Shown in pieces: positions 1 through 8,331 of a DNA stretch of 64,000 nt (position 1 is its first letter; each line of letters opens with the position of its first letter). Made by a program: the position numbers and the translations under genes. Origin of the DNA: DATENM01 sp045807725 (lineage in GTDB: Bacteria; Acidobacteriota; Blastocatellia; UBA7656); the NCBI GenBank assembly GCA_045807725.1, contig JBJMGV010000133.1:22764-86763 (forward strand), given 5' to 3'. Under the pieces are notes generated by a model. It was not told the DNA's origin. It saw only the letters and a list, made by a program, of their open reading frames with translations, and ran no database searches.

Positions 1-650
1 GGCATAATGCGCGCATCGGGCGCGGCCAACGCTACGAGTCCCGCCACGTGCGTCCCGTGCCCGTAACTGTGATTGACGCCGTACACGCCGACCTCGCTCG
101 CGTCCGCATCGTCATCAACGAAGTCGTAGCCGGCCACCAGGCGGCCTGCGAACATCGGGTGCGTGAAGTCTATGCCGGTGTCGAGCACGGCCACCGTTAC
201 TCCCGCGCCGCGATTGACGGTGTGCGCTTCGGGCAAGCGGATCATGTTCGGCGCCCACTGCCCCATATAAACGCCCGCGTCGCCGCCCGATGACCAGATG
301 ACGCGGGCCTGTCCTTCCGGGTCTTCGGCGACCTGATTCTCCTCGGCGTAGACGACGCGCTGCTGTGCATCGGCCATAAGCGCAGTGGCTTTCACCTCAG
401 GCGACACGCCATCCGTAATGCGCAGGCGGTAGATCGTGTAGGAGTTGATCTGATCAATCGGCGCAGGGTCGAGTCCGTAATCCTGTGCGACCGCCGCGAG
501 GTCAGCAGCATTCATCAGCTTGACGACGACTTCGCCGGGCACCGCATCGTCGTGTGCGGCGCGCGTGGGGCGCGGTCGTATCAGGCTGCTTAAGAAAGAT
601 AGCGCGATGAGCGCAAGAATAATGGTCGTCCTCAATTTAGCTCGGCGCAT
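1..650 (-). CDS. Secreted S8 (subtilisin-like) serine protease, N-terminal part; runs off the window edge
   Basis: The first 216 residues are present and the gene continues beyond base 1. Residues 1-31 form a signal peptide with a basic start and a hydrophobic run. A propeptide-like stretch follows to about residue 135. The catalytic domain then opens with the Asp motif VAVLDTGID (Asp157) and the His motif HGTHVAG (His198), which are diagnostic of subtilases. The catalytic Ser lies outside the window. The start is the ATG whose complement is at 648-650. It is expected to be exported and to mature by propeptide removal. Substrate is unknown. It precedes the CHAT cassette in transcription direction, with about 120 bases between them. 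Confidence 0.9.
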   Translation of the reverse strand, partial: MRRAKLRTTIILALIALSFLSSLIRPRPTRAAHDDAVPGEVVVKLMNAADLAAVAQDYGLDPAPIDQINSYTIYRLRITDGVSPEVKATALMADAQQRVVYAEENQVAEDPEGQARVIWSSGGDAGVYMGQWAPNMIRLPEAHTVNRGAGVTVAVLDTGIDFTHPMFAGRLVAGYDFVDDDADASEVGVYGVNHSYGHGTHVAGLVALAAPDARIM

Positions 651-772
651 ACAGGTCCTCTCGAAACCGAATCCGTTCTTATGGGGTCAGGGGTAAACTT
701 AAGATGCTCGTTCTAACAGAGCCGCGCGCGGGCGAAAAAATACATCGGGCAAAGAAATAATTTCGCCGCGCC

Positions 773-3613
773 TCACCAGCGGCCCAGCAGGATGAAAGGC
801 GACCAGAAGAAAGGATGCGGCTTGCGTTCGAGCAGGTCGCATTGCGCCCGTCGCAGCGCCGCCGCCGCGCCGTCGCCGGCCAGCAGTCGCTTGTAGAAGA
901 TCGTCATCAGGTCGGCAGTCGCTTCGTCGTCCACCGTCCACAATGTCAACAGCAACGAGGGCGCGCCGGCGCTAAAGAAACCGCGCGCCAGCCCGATGAT
1001 CTCGTCGCCGGGCGCGACGGCGCTTACGCCAGTCTCGCACGCGCTCAACGCCACCAGCCCGCCGCGCAGGTCCAGCCCGTAAGCGTCGCGCACCGTCAGC
1101 CATCCATCGGCGAGTTTCAATGAAGAGAAGAGCGGGTTATCGGCGCGGAACTGGCCGTGACACGCAAGGTGCAACACATCGGCCTCGGCGGCGTGGCGTT
1201 TGAGCGCGGCCAGCGTCGCTTCGTTATCCAAGAGCGCTGTCGCTTCGTCGAATAATGATTCGAGCGCGATGACTTCGTCGCGCACGCGCGGAGCTTGTTC
1301 GTCGGGCACGCCGAGCAGTAGCGCGCGCTTGATCGGTCGTTCGGGCAGACCGAGGCAATGGCTCAACACGCCTGCACTCGGCGCGTAACAGAATTCGCGG
1401 CGCTCGATTGCATAGCTCTCGCCGTCAAAGAGCGCGTGGAATGGCACGTAATGCAGGGCGCGGTGCGGCACGACGACCAGCCGCCGCGTTCCTATGCGCG
1501 CTTCGACTTCGCCGAGCAGCAGGTCGTAAAGCGTGCCGAGATAATGACGTGTTCGCCGCGTCAGTTGATCCAGGTGACTCTGCATACGCGCCGCGCCATA
1601 ACGCAGCGAGTTGATCTGAAAGCGCAGGCGGTCGAGCGCCGCCGCAACTTCATCATCGTGCGCAAGCTTGCGAATCACTTCGACGCGGTGGCCTGTGACG
1701 ACGAAGGCGATCAACTCGCCATCGAGACTGAAGTATTCGACCAACGCCGTGTCGTCGCCGAGCCGTTGCTGAAGCTGGTGGATGTCGGGCGGCTCGACGC
1801 GCGCGAGCAAGCCATCGCCGCGTTGCTGGAGATGACGCATCAGCTCAAGCAAGCGGCCTTCGCGTTCACGCACATCCGCGTGCAGCGCGGCGACAGCGGC
1901 GGGGCTGCGCGGCGCGTCTGCATCGGGCGGGCGGTTGATCTGGCTGTAGAACCAGTTCAGTTCTTCGCGCAGTTCTTCGAGCCGCGCCAACAAGTCCGCT
2001 TCGTACGGGTCGCGCGGCTTGACGTGAACCTGTACCGCGCCGCTCAGCATATCGATCAAGGCCCGCGATCTGGCCCGCTCGACGTAGCCGAGCGCATCGG
2101 CGATTCGCTCATCAGCATCCGCGAGGCAAAGGCGCACCAGTTCGGTGTAAGGCGTCAGCTTGTCGCCGACGAACGCCGTGCGGAACTCGTCCGATGGCAG
2201 CAGCGCGCGCAGGTCTTCGATCACCGCGACGGCGCGCTTGAACGAAGCTTCGGCACTTTCAAAATCATCATCGCTTGCCGCCAGCAATCCTAGCGACGTG
2301 TGACAGCGCTGGATGATCTGCGGCAGCGCGTGATGCTCGGCTTCATTGAGCGTCGAATCGAACAGCGCGCGGGCTTCGTGTTGACGGCCCTGCGCGCGCA
2401 ACGCTTCGGCCCTGAGCCAGCGCGCCAGCAACGCGCGCTCCCAGGTGTGAGCCTCGGCGAAGGGTCGCTCGGCGCGCTCGGCCAATCGCGCCGCGTCCGC
2501 GTCATCACCTGTGGCGTGACAAAGCTGCGCTTCAGCCAGCGCGACCGTCGCTTCGCCGACCGGGTTGCCTTCTTCGGCGTAGAGCGCCTCGGCTTCGGCG
2601 AGCAAGGCGCGGCCTTCATTGACGTGTCCCATCAGCAAGGCCGCGCGCCCGTGATAGGCCAGCGCCCGCGCACGCTCGGCGCGCATACCGAGTTGCGCGA
2701 AGGTCGGCGTCACTTGCGAATAGATGGCCGCCGCTTCCGGCACGAGATTGAGTTCGAGATAAGCATCGGCCAACTCCTGTTCGGCGATGGCCGACTCGTG
2801 CGTCATTCCAAGCGCGGCATAGCGTCGCCGCGAGCGTTCCAGAAAATCGAGCGCCTGATCGTAGCGGCCTTGAAACAGCGCCAGGCAGCCGAGGTCGCAT
2901 TCGATGACCGCCTGCGCCACAACCAGTCCGGCGGCTTCGGCGCGCACTAATGCTTGTTCGTAGAGCGCCGCCGCATCACGGAACTTGTGTTGAAAGATCA
3001 GCGCCGTCGCCAGGCTGGTTTCGACGAAAGTCAGTTGGCGCTCGTCGCGCGCCGCCGCAAAGCGCGCTCGCGCGGCGCGGTAGAACGTTTCGGCCTGCTG
3101 GTAGGCGTCGCGTCGGAAATAGATGTTGCCGAGGTTATGTTCGATCTTGCCCGCCGCCGCTTCGTCGTGCGCGACGAACACATCGCGGGCGCGCAGGCCG
3201 CATTCGAGCGCCTCGTCGTAGCGGCCAAGTATGGCCAGCGCGTGCAGCTTGCTTACCTGTGTGGCCGCCGCGTTCAACGGCTGATGAAGCGCGACAAAGA
3301 GCGCCGCCGCGTCGTCGAGATGATGAATAGCCTGTTCCGCTTGCCCCGCAATCAGCAGCGCGTGGACACCGCTTGTCCAATGTGCGAGCGCATTGATCTC
3401 TGTGCTGTGTGTGGAATGAGAGAGGGCGTTGAGCGCCGCGACCGCGCGTTCGGCGCGCGCCGGGTCGCTGTGCTTGCTATCATCGAACAATGCTTTGAGC
3501 GAATGCGCGAGGCGCGTGTCGAGCAGATCAGCGTGTCGCTCGAACAGCGCCCTTCGCTCGTCGTCGTCAGCCGCCGTCAAACGCTCGGCCAACTCTTCAG
3601 GCTTTGTCATCAC
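773..3613 (-). CDS. TPR-CHAT protein: soluble caspase-like protease of sigma cassette 1
   Basis: A 946-residue protein without signal peptide or membrane segment. Residues about 30-480 are TPR-like helical repeats (recurring A-x-x-x-Y/F-x-x-A-L patterns). A helical linker follows to about 640, and the C-terminal third is a CHAT domain, a caspase-family peptidase fold. The catalytic dyad is visible: His819 in LHLACHGQF and Cys859 in LSACETG. The domain ends with the usual PFFWSPFILLGRW block. Its start overlaps the stop of the upstream anti-sigma-like gene by four bases, so the two are translationally coupled, and the sigma gene lies just before them. Inferred role: a protease switched by its TPR sensor and linked to the sigma factor. 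Substrate unknown. Confidence 0.9.
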   Translation of the reverse strand: MMTKPEELAERLTAADDDERRALFERHADLLDTRLAHSLKALFDDSKHSDPARAERAVAALNALSHSTHSTEINALAHWTSGVHALLIAGQAEQAIHHLDDAAALFVALHQPLNAAATQVSKLHALAILGRYDEALECGLRARDVFVAHDEAAAGKIEHNLGNIYFRRDAYQQAETFYRAARARFAAARDERQLTFVETSLATALIFQHKFRDAAALYEQALVRAEAAGLVVAQAVIECDLGCLALFQGRYDQALDFLERSRRRYAALGMTHESAIAEQELADAYLELNLVPEAAAIYSQVTPTFAQLGMRAERARALAYHGRAALLMGHVNEGRALLAEAEALYAEEGNPVGEATVALAEAQLCHATGDDADAARLAERAERPFAEAHTWERALLARWLRAEALRAQGRQHEARALFDSTLNEAEHHALPQIIQRCHTSLGLLAASDDDFESAEASFKRAVAVIEDLRALLPSDEFRTAFVGDKLTPYTELVRLCLADADERIADALGYVERARSRALIDMLSGAVQVHVKPRDPYEADLLARLEELREELNWFYSQINRPPDADAPRSPAAVAALHADVREREGRLLELMRHLQQRGDGLLARVEPPDIHQLQQRLGDDTALVEYFSLDGELIAFVVTGHRVEVIRKLAHDDEVAAALDRLRFQINSLRYGAARMQSHLDQLTRRTRHYLGTLYDLLLGEVEARIGTRRLVVVPHRALHYVPFHALFDGESYAIERREFCYAPSAGVLSHCLGLPERPIKRALLLGVPDEQAPRVRDEVIALESLFDEATALLDNEATLAALKRHAAEADVLHLACHGQFRADNPLFSSLKLADGWLTVRDAYGLDLRGGLVALSACETGVSAVAPGDEIIGLARGFFSAGAPSLLLTLWTVDDEATADLMTIFYKRLLAGDGAAAALRRAQCDLLERKPHPFFWSPFILLGRW

Positions 3614-4212
3614 GCCTTCGGTTCGCCTATCACCAACTCTGGAATCTCTAAATCAACGTCGCCCAGCCGCAGGGCCAGCGTGTAGATGCCTGCGGCCAGC
3701 CCGGCGACTGTAAACTCGCACAACTCGTTCAGCGTAACGTTGAGCGTGTCGCCGGCGCCGCGCAGCTCGACCGTGCCGCCCGCGCAAGGGCCGAGCACCT
3801 GCCCGGTGACTTGCCATCTTTCAGCGACCGGCGCGATTTGCAGGTGCAGTTCATTGTCGCCGGCGCTGAACAAGAGCTGCCGCTCGGTCGCCGCACCCGA
3901 CCGCACGCCGAATGCCGGCGTCATCTGCAAGCTATCGAACTTCAGCGCCGCGAGCACACGGCGGAGCGGCGATTGCGCCGGCTTGCGCTGTGCACGGAAG
4001 AGGGCCGTCGCGGCGGCTCTCGCATAACGCGGCGCGTCTTCCATCGCGTCATTGCGCATCAGCCCGGTGACTTCGCTCAGTTGCGCCGCCTGCCCGGCGC
4101 ATTCCGCGCACGCTGACAGGTGCGCCTCGACGTTGCCGCGCCCGGCGGCATCGAGCCGGCCTTCGATGAAATCGGTGAGCGTCGCAAATTCAATGTGAGG
4201 GTGCGTCTTCAT
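3610..4212 (-). CDS. Zinc-finger (zf-HC2 type) anti-sigma-factor-like protein
   Basis: Two hundred residues. The first 50 carry the anti-sigma zinc-finger pattern: a helix TDFIEGRLD, then H-x3-C-x2-C in HLSACAECA. The rest has no clear transmembrane helix. It contains a beta-rich C-terminal half (about 110-195) with alternating hydrophobic residues, like a small sandwich that might bind a ligand. It sits between the ECF-like sigma gene and the TPR-CHAT gene, overlapping the latter by four bases. By family knowledge the N-terminal domain should hold the sigma factor inactive. That it does so here, and that the CHAT protein relieves it, is inference. Confidence 0.78.
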   Translation of the reverse strand: MKTHPHIEFATLTDFIEGRLDAAGRGNVEAHLSACAECAGQAAQLSEVTGLMRNDAMEDAPRYARAAATALFRAQRKPAQSPLRRVLAALKFDSLQMTPAFGVRSGAATERQLLFSAGDNELHLQIAPVAERWQVTGQVLGPCAGGTVELRGAGDTLNVTLNELCEFTVAGLAAGIYTLALRLGDVDLEIPELVIGEPKA

Positions 4213-4296
4213 ACGTGATACCCATCGGCTTGATTATCTTCTCCAGACTGACAGTGGCGCGCAATGGTGCAGAAATACATCCTGTCGAATAATTCT

Positions 4297-4869
4297 TCAC
4301 ACGAAGCCCGACTCTTTCAGCGCGCGCAACAGCTTTTGCAGGCAGCGCGCCCGCGTCGGTCCTATGCTGCCTTCGGAGATGCCGAGTTGGCTGGCGACTT
4401 CGGCGTAAGCCGGCGGCTCGGCCCGGTAGAAGAGCAGGGTGAGCAGTCGATTGCATCGCTCATCAAGCGATCCGACAGCCGTGCGGACGGTGTGCTGTTT
4501 TTCGAGTTGCAATAAAAGCTCGTCGGGCAACAGGCTTTGATCGGGCAGGCGGTCGAGCAAGTCTTCTTCGCTCTCTTCGTCGGCGCCGGCGGCGCGTGAT
4601 TGATTGCGGGCCAACACCGCTCGCCACGTCTCGCGCTTGGCCGCTGTCACCAGCCACGCCTGTATGCGGCCCGGCTGCTCGATGCGGTCGAGCCGCTCGA
4701 TGAGGCTGGCGAAGACATTCTGGAAGACATCGGTGGCGGCGTCTTCATCCAGCCCGGCGCGGCGTGCAATCGCGTAGATCAGGCGTTGGAAGCGCTCCAC
4801 GAGCATCTCCCACGCCGCCTCATCGCCGCGCCGGCAGGCCAGCACCAGCGCCTCGTCACTCAAGTTCAT
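4297..4869 (-). CDS. ECF-like sigma-70 family RNA polymerase sigma factor, cassette 1
   Basis: A protein of 190 residues. Region 2 spans about residues 8-80 (ACRRGDEAAWEMLVERF, then DVFQNVFASLIERLDR). Region 4 spans about 125-185 with a helix-turn-helix (YAEVASQLGISEGSIGPTRARCLQKL). I start at the ATG complement at 4867-4869 because GGAGAG stands a few bases upstream. A start 33 bases further out lacks such a site. It lies upstream of the anti-sigma-like and TPR-CHAT genes on the same strand, with an 84-base gap. It probably directs transcription of its own cassette. Target promoters cannot be read from this window. Confidence 0.88.
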   Translation of the reverse strand: MNLSDEALVLACRRGDEAAWEMLVERFQRLIYAIARRAGLDEDAATDVFQNVFASLIERLDRIEQPGRIQAWLVTAAKRETWRAVLARNQSRAAGADEESEEDLLDRLPDQSLLPDELLLQLEKQHTVRTAVGSLDERCNRLLTLLFYRAEPPAYAEVASQLGISEGSIGPTRARCLQKLLRALKESGFV

Positions 4870-4980
4870 GCTCTCTCCAACAGTGCATCCGATTGTCAGC
4901 ATACGACCGCCACTATGCCTTGTCCAGCACAGGCAGGCGGCAAAAACTATCGGTGAGCAATTGCGTGTGAGGATGTTCTA

Positions 4981-6525
4981 TCAGCGCGATGAGGCGTCTT
5001 CCGTTGTCGCTTTAGTGGCCTTTATTACATAGACGGCGTTGTGTGCGAAGTCGAGCGGCAATCGCTCGTACTGGCTCGCCGCCCAATCGAGCAGCGCGTC
5101 GCGATAGGTCACGTTTTGCAGCCGCGTCAGCGCAATGATCCTGGGCGCGGCAGATTTCATCTCAGCCAGCACCGTGTCAAAGCCGCCCTCAATGTATGTA
5201 GACAGGAAGCGGTCTTTGCCTCTATCGAGAAAAACATATGGATTGAGATTGGGCCGGTTGAGCAGGACAAGAATCTCCAGCGCGCCGTGAACGTACATCC
5301 GGTCATTGGGGCCGAGCCGTTCGGCAATCTGTTGAAATTCGCGCCGCTGGTCGCTGAGCGTGCGGCCTTCTTCGATGTGAAAACTGCGCGCCCGCTTGAT
5401 GGCGTTGAATCCGATCACCGCCAGCGGCACAGCCAGCACGACGACCGTGAGATGTGCGAGCGCCACGCGGCGCTTGATGAATGACCAATCCGTGAGGGCT
5501 TGATACATGGCGGCAAAAACGAACGCCGCGAATATCCCAACGAATGGCAGCAGCACGATCAAGCCATCCGCGCCCGGATAATTGATTATGCAAAAGCCGA
5601 AGAAGATCACCGGCGGCATCAGCAGCGCTTCTTTATAACCCGACGTGTCGGGTGAAGATTTTTTCACGCGTGCGATAACGCATTGCGCGGCATATCCCAC
5701 CAGCCCGATGATGCTGAGTTTCACCCAGACCATCTGACCGTCCGTCACCTGCTTGATTAAAAACCAGAGCCGCTGAAGCGCTACGCTGACCGGCTCGCGG
5801 CCTTCGGGAAAATAGACCGCGTAGTTGTAAGTTATCGTCCATCGCCACAGGTCGGCGAGCGCGCCGCGCGCCGCAAAGTAGATCAACATCACCGCAAGCG
5901 GCACGGCTGCGCCAAGCAACACCTTGAGCGCGCGGCGGTCGCGCCAACTCGTCAGGTAACGCGAGAAGATCAGCAGCGCCGTGCCGGTGAACATCAAGCC
6001 CGGCTGCCAGAACAGGTACGCCAGCATCGAACAGAAGCCGGCCCAGAAGGGACGCTCTCTGGCAATCAGCAGCAGCGTCAACATGCCGCAGATGATCATC
6101 GGCACTTTCGGGCGCGTACCGCTAATCATCATCACCACGAGTTCCGGTGCAAGCAGCGGAATCAGGCAAGCGAGCACGGCGGCGATGCGGTTTTGCAGAT
6201 AAGCTTCGGTGACCAGATAGATGACGACACTCAGCACGCCGACCAGTAAGACAAACAGCGCGCGCACCGAATTAACCGTGTCTACCCCGAACGCCTTGCC
6301 AATGACCATCGCCAGCGCGCTCAGGTAAAGGCTGCCCGGCGCTTTACCGTCTATCGCATCTCGGTAAGGAAGCTGGCCGCGCACGATGCATTGCGACATG
6401 TAATCGTAGAGCGCCGAATCACCACCTTCCATCAGGTCGAACGGATGATACATCGCGGCCAATGCGACGGCAGCAATGAAGACGGCAAAAGGTAAGCCGA
6501 TGCGTAGAGCCAGGGGCGCAGGCAT
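4981..6525 (-). CDS. Polytopic membrane glycosyltransferase, ArnT/PMT (GT39-like) type
   Basis: This 514-residue protein has about ten hydrophobic segments starting at residue 8. The first extracytoplasmic loop carries GGDSALYDYMSQCIVRG followed by LPYRD, an acidic loop typical of GT-C enzymes that use polyprenyl-phosphate sugars. The C-terminal ~120 residues are soluble and include MYVHGALEILVLLNRPNLNP. GGAGG five bases before the ATG supports the start. It is clearly paralogous to the gene at 8332-9927, with the same first-loop and HGxxELLVLxNRxNLNPY motifs. The two flank a third, different glycosyltransferase on the same strand. Likely role: adding sugar to a lipid, glycan or protein outside the membrane. 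The acceptor is unknown. Confidence 0.8.
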   Translation of the reverse strand: MPAPLALRIGLPFAVFIAAVALAAMYHPFDLMEGGDSALYDYMSQCIVRGQLPYRDAIDGKAPGSLYLSALAMVIGKAFGVDTVNSVRALFVLLVGVLSVVIYLVTEAYLQNRIAAVLACLIPLLAPELVVMMISGTRPKVPMIICGMLTLLLIARERPFWAGFCSMLAYLFWQPGLMFTGTALLIFSRYLTSWRDRRALKVLLGAAVPLAVMLIYFAARGALADLWRWTITYNYAVYFPEGREPVSVALQRLWFLIKQVTDGQMVWVKLSIIGLVGYAAQCVIARVKKSSPDTSGYKEALLMPPVIFFGFCIINYPGADGLIVLLPFVGIFAAFVFAAMYQALTDWSFIKRRVALAHLTVVVLAVPLAVIGFNAIKRARSFHIEEGRTLSDQRREFQQIAERLGPNDRMYVHGALEILVLLNRPNLNPYVFLDRGKDRFLSTYIEGGFDTVLAEMKSAAPRIIALTRLQNVTYRDALLDWAASQYERLPLDFAHNAVYVIKATKATTEDASSR

Positions 6526-6609
6526 AGAGCCTCCGCGTTGAATCGCTGTTGCTGCGCCGGCATCGAAAAGACTGTGCGCTCGCGGTCAGGGGTTGGCTTT
6601 GATTTACCG

Positions 6610-8265
6610 TTATGGCTCGTTGAACACCATGCGCCCGCGTTCGAGACCGCTAAATTGAAAGCGCTTCGGGGCCAGCGCGAGAATGCGCGGATCACGGCCC
6701 GTGTAGTATATCAACAACGTGCCATACACGGTATCCCGCATTTCGCCGAGCAGGTGATATTTTTCGTCGGCCATCTCAAGCGCGCCGCCGCGCTCTGCAT
6801 TGCGCGCCGAAACGTTTGGCCGCGTCACCAGCGCGTACTCGTTGCCCTCAAGATCAAGCGCCTCTTTCATACGATTCTCAATCGTCGCAAAGCAGCGGTC
6901 GCTTTCGGGGAAGGCCAGCCATACGCTCGGATTCTTGACGGCGACCGGGCAGAGGCCGGCGGGAATGATCTCTTTGAGCGTCGAGGCCATTTCATCAAAG
7001 GTCGCCAGTTGCGGATTGTGAACTTCGCGGACAAAGCGCGTCGCTTGTCTCACGAGCAAGCCGGCATAACCAATCAACGCGACGGCGATGAGCGCGACAC
7101 CGAGCCGATAAGCAAGCCGTGCGCGCGGCGCTTCGTCGGTGCGCCACGCGGTGATGCGCGCAACACAGTCGCGTAAGAGAATGCCTACAGCGATGGCGAA
7201 CCACGGCGCGAGGTGCGCGAAATAATAGATGCGTTTGTGGCTGACGATGATGGCGTGAAACAACACGACCACAAGCATCACGACAAAGACGCGGACGCGC
7301 GGTTCATCCGTGAGCCGCCCGCGCCGCCACTGACGAATCAATACTAAAGTAAGATAGATCATGGCGACGACCGTGAGTAGTTGAAAGACGTGAAGCGCCG
7401 CCGTCGGGAAGTCGTCGAACATTGCGCTGCCCGCCCACCAGCGCGCGTAACGCAGCCGTTCTTCGAGCGCGTTCTGCCAAAAGCCCGCCGGCGACAGCAC
7501 GCGGAAGTGCAGATCGTCGCCGCGATTTTGCAGCGCGAAATTCTGATAATCAATCAGGTCGTAGATGACTTCGTATGCCATCACGGCGAAAGCCGACAGG
7601 CCGAACAGGTAGAGGCGGCTATCTTTTAGCGTCCGCCAGCCATCGTCAAGCAGGATCAACAGGCCGAGAGCGATGATGATATAGAGGATGTTCGTGTGGC
7701 ACATCACGCCCGCGCCTGCGGCCAGCCCCGATGCGAGGGTGAAGCCTTTGCTGCGGCGCGAGCGAGCGACCTCGAAGAGATAAAAGGCCAGCAGCGCAAA
7801 CGTCGCGGCGGCGTAGTCGTTGCGCAGCAGGCGGCTGCGTTCGATGAACGTCTGATCGCCGACGAGCATCAGCACGGCGAACAATCCCGCGCGCCAATCA
7901 AAGAGCCGGCGGCTGATGAAATAGACCATCACCAGCGTCGTCGCGGCGGTCATCAGGTTGAAGGCGCGGCCCTGTTCGAGTCCGAAGCCAAACAGTTTGA
8001 AGAAGCCGCTCATCAGCAGAAAAGCGACCGGCGTAAACGAGTGCCAGACGTTTTCGATATTGCCGCCGAGATAACGCAACATCGGCAGCGCAAGCCTCCC
8101 GTGATTCAACATCTCGTAGGGCACTTGCAGCGTGAAGGCTTCGTCGCCTTCGGGCACGGGAACAGCGCCGAGCCGTTGCGCGGCGACGAAGACGAAGCCG
8201 CCGACGAGCACGGCTAACACTAGAATATCCCAACGCGACTTGAACGCTTGAAAGGTCAGTCTCAT
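6610..8265 (-). CDS. Polytopic membrane glycosyltransferase (GT39/ArnT-like)
   Basis: About 551 residues with a hydrophobic N-terminal helix (WDILVLAVLVGGFVFVAA) and roughly ten further membrane segments. The first loop has PVPEGDEAFTLQVPYEMLNHG, where Gly-Asp-Glu sits at the expected GT-C catalytic-acid position. LLRNDYAAATFALLAFYLF follows. A soluble C-terminal domain includes PSVWLAFPESDRCFATIENR. I use the internal ATG at 8263-8265 because residues before it (MYNKAFAARIAGDEIT) do not look like a membrane-protein start, although the ribosome site is weak. It lies between two paralogous glycosyltransferases and probably works with them on one surface glycan. Confidence 0.77.
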   Translation of the reverse strand: MRLTFQAFKSRWDILVLAVLVGGFVFVAAQRLGAVPVPEGDEAFTLQVPYEMLNHGRLALPMLRYLGGNIENVWHSFTPVAFLLMSGFFKLFGFGLEQGRAFNLMTAATTLVMVYFISRRLFDWRAGLFAVLMLVGDQTFIERSRLLRNDYAAATFALLAFYLFEVARSRRSKGFTLASGLAAGAGVMCHTNILYIIIALGLLILLDDGWRTLKDSRLYLFGLSAFAVMAYEVIYDLIDYQNFALQNRGDDLHFRVLSPAGFWQNALEERLRYARWWAGSAMFDDFPTAALHVFQLLTVVAMIYLTLVLIRQWRRGRLTDEPRVRVFVVMLVVVLFHAIIVSHKRIYYFAHLAPWFAIAVGILLRDCVARITAWRTDEAPRARLAYRLGVALIAVALIGYAGLLVRQATRFVREVHNPQLATFDEMASTLKEIIPAGLCPVAVKNPSVWLAFPESDRCFATIENRMKEALDLEGNEYALVTRPNVSARNAERGGALEMADEKYHLLGEMRDTVYGTLLIYYTGRDPRILALAPKRFQFSGLERGRMVFNEP

Positions 8266-8331
8266 CGTTATCTCATCGCCTGCAATGCGAGCCGCGAATG
8301 CTTTGTTGTACACCGCGTCAGTATCAAGCGG

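Noticed and set aside
48..293. Plus-strand open frame of 81 codons near the window start
   Set aside because: It lies entirely opposite the subtilase gene, whose signal peptide and catalytic motifs are clear on the minus strand.
1358..2293. Long open frame (311 codons) on the plus strand opposite the CHAT gene
   Set aside because: It is an antisense shadow typical of GC-rich DNA. It shows no domain and the minus-strand protein has its full CHAT domain here.
773..4869. Calling the TPR-CHAT protein a true Csx29/Craspase subunit
   Set aside because: No gRAMP, Csx30, Csx31 or CRISPR array is present. Only the protease-sigma logic is comparable.
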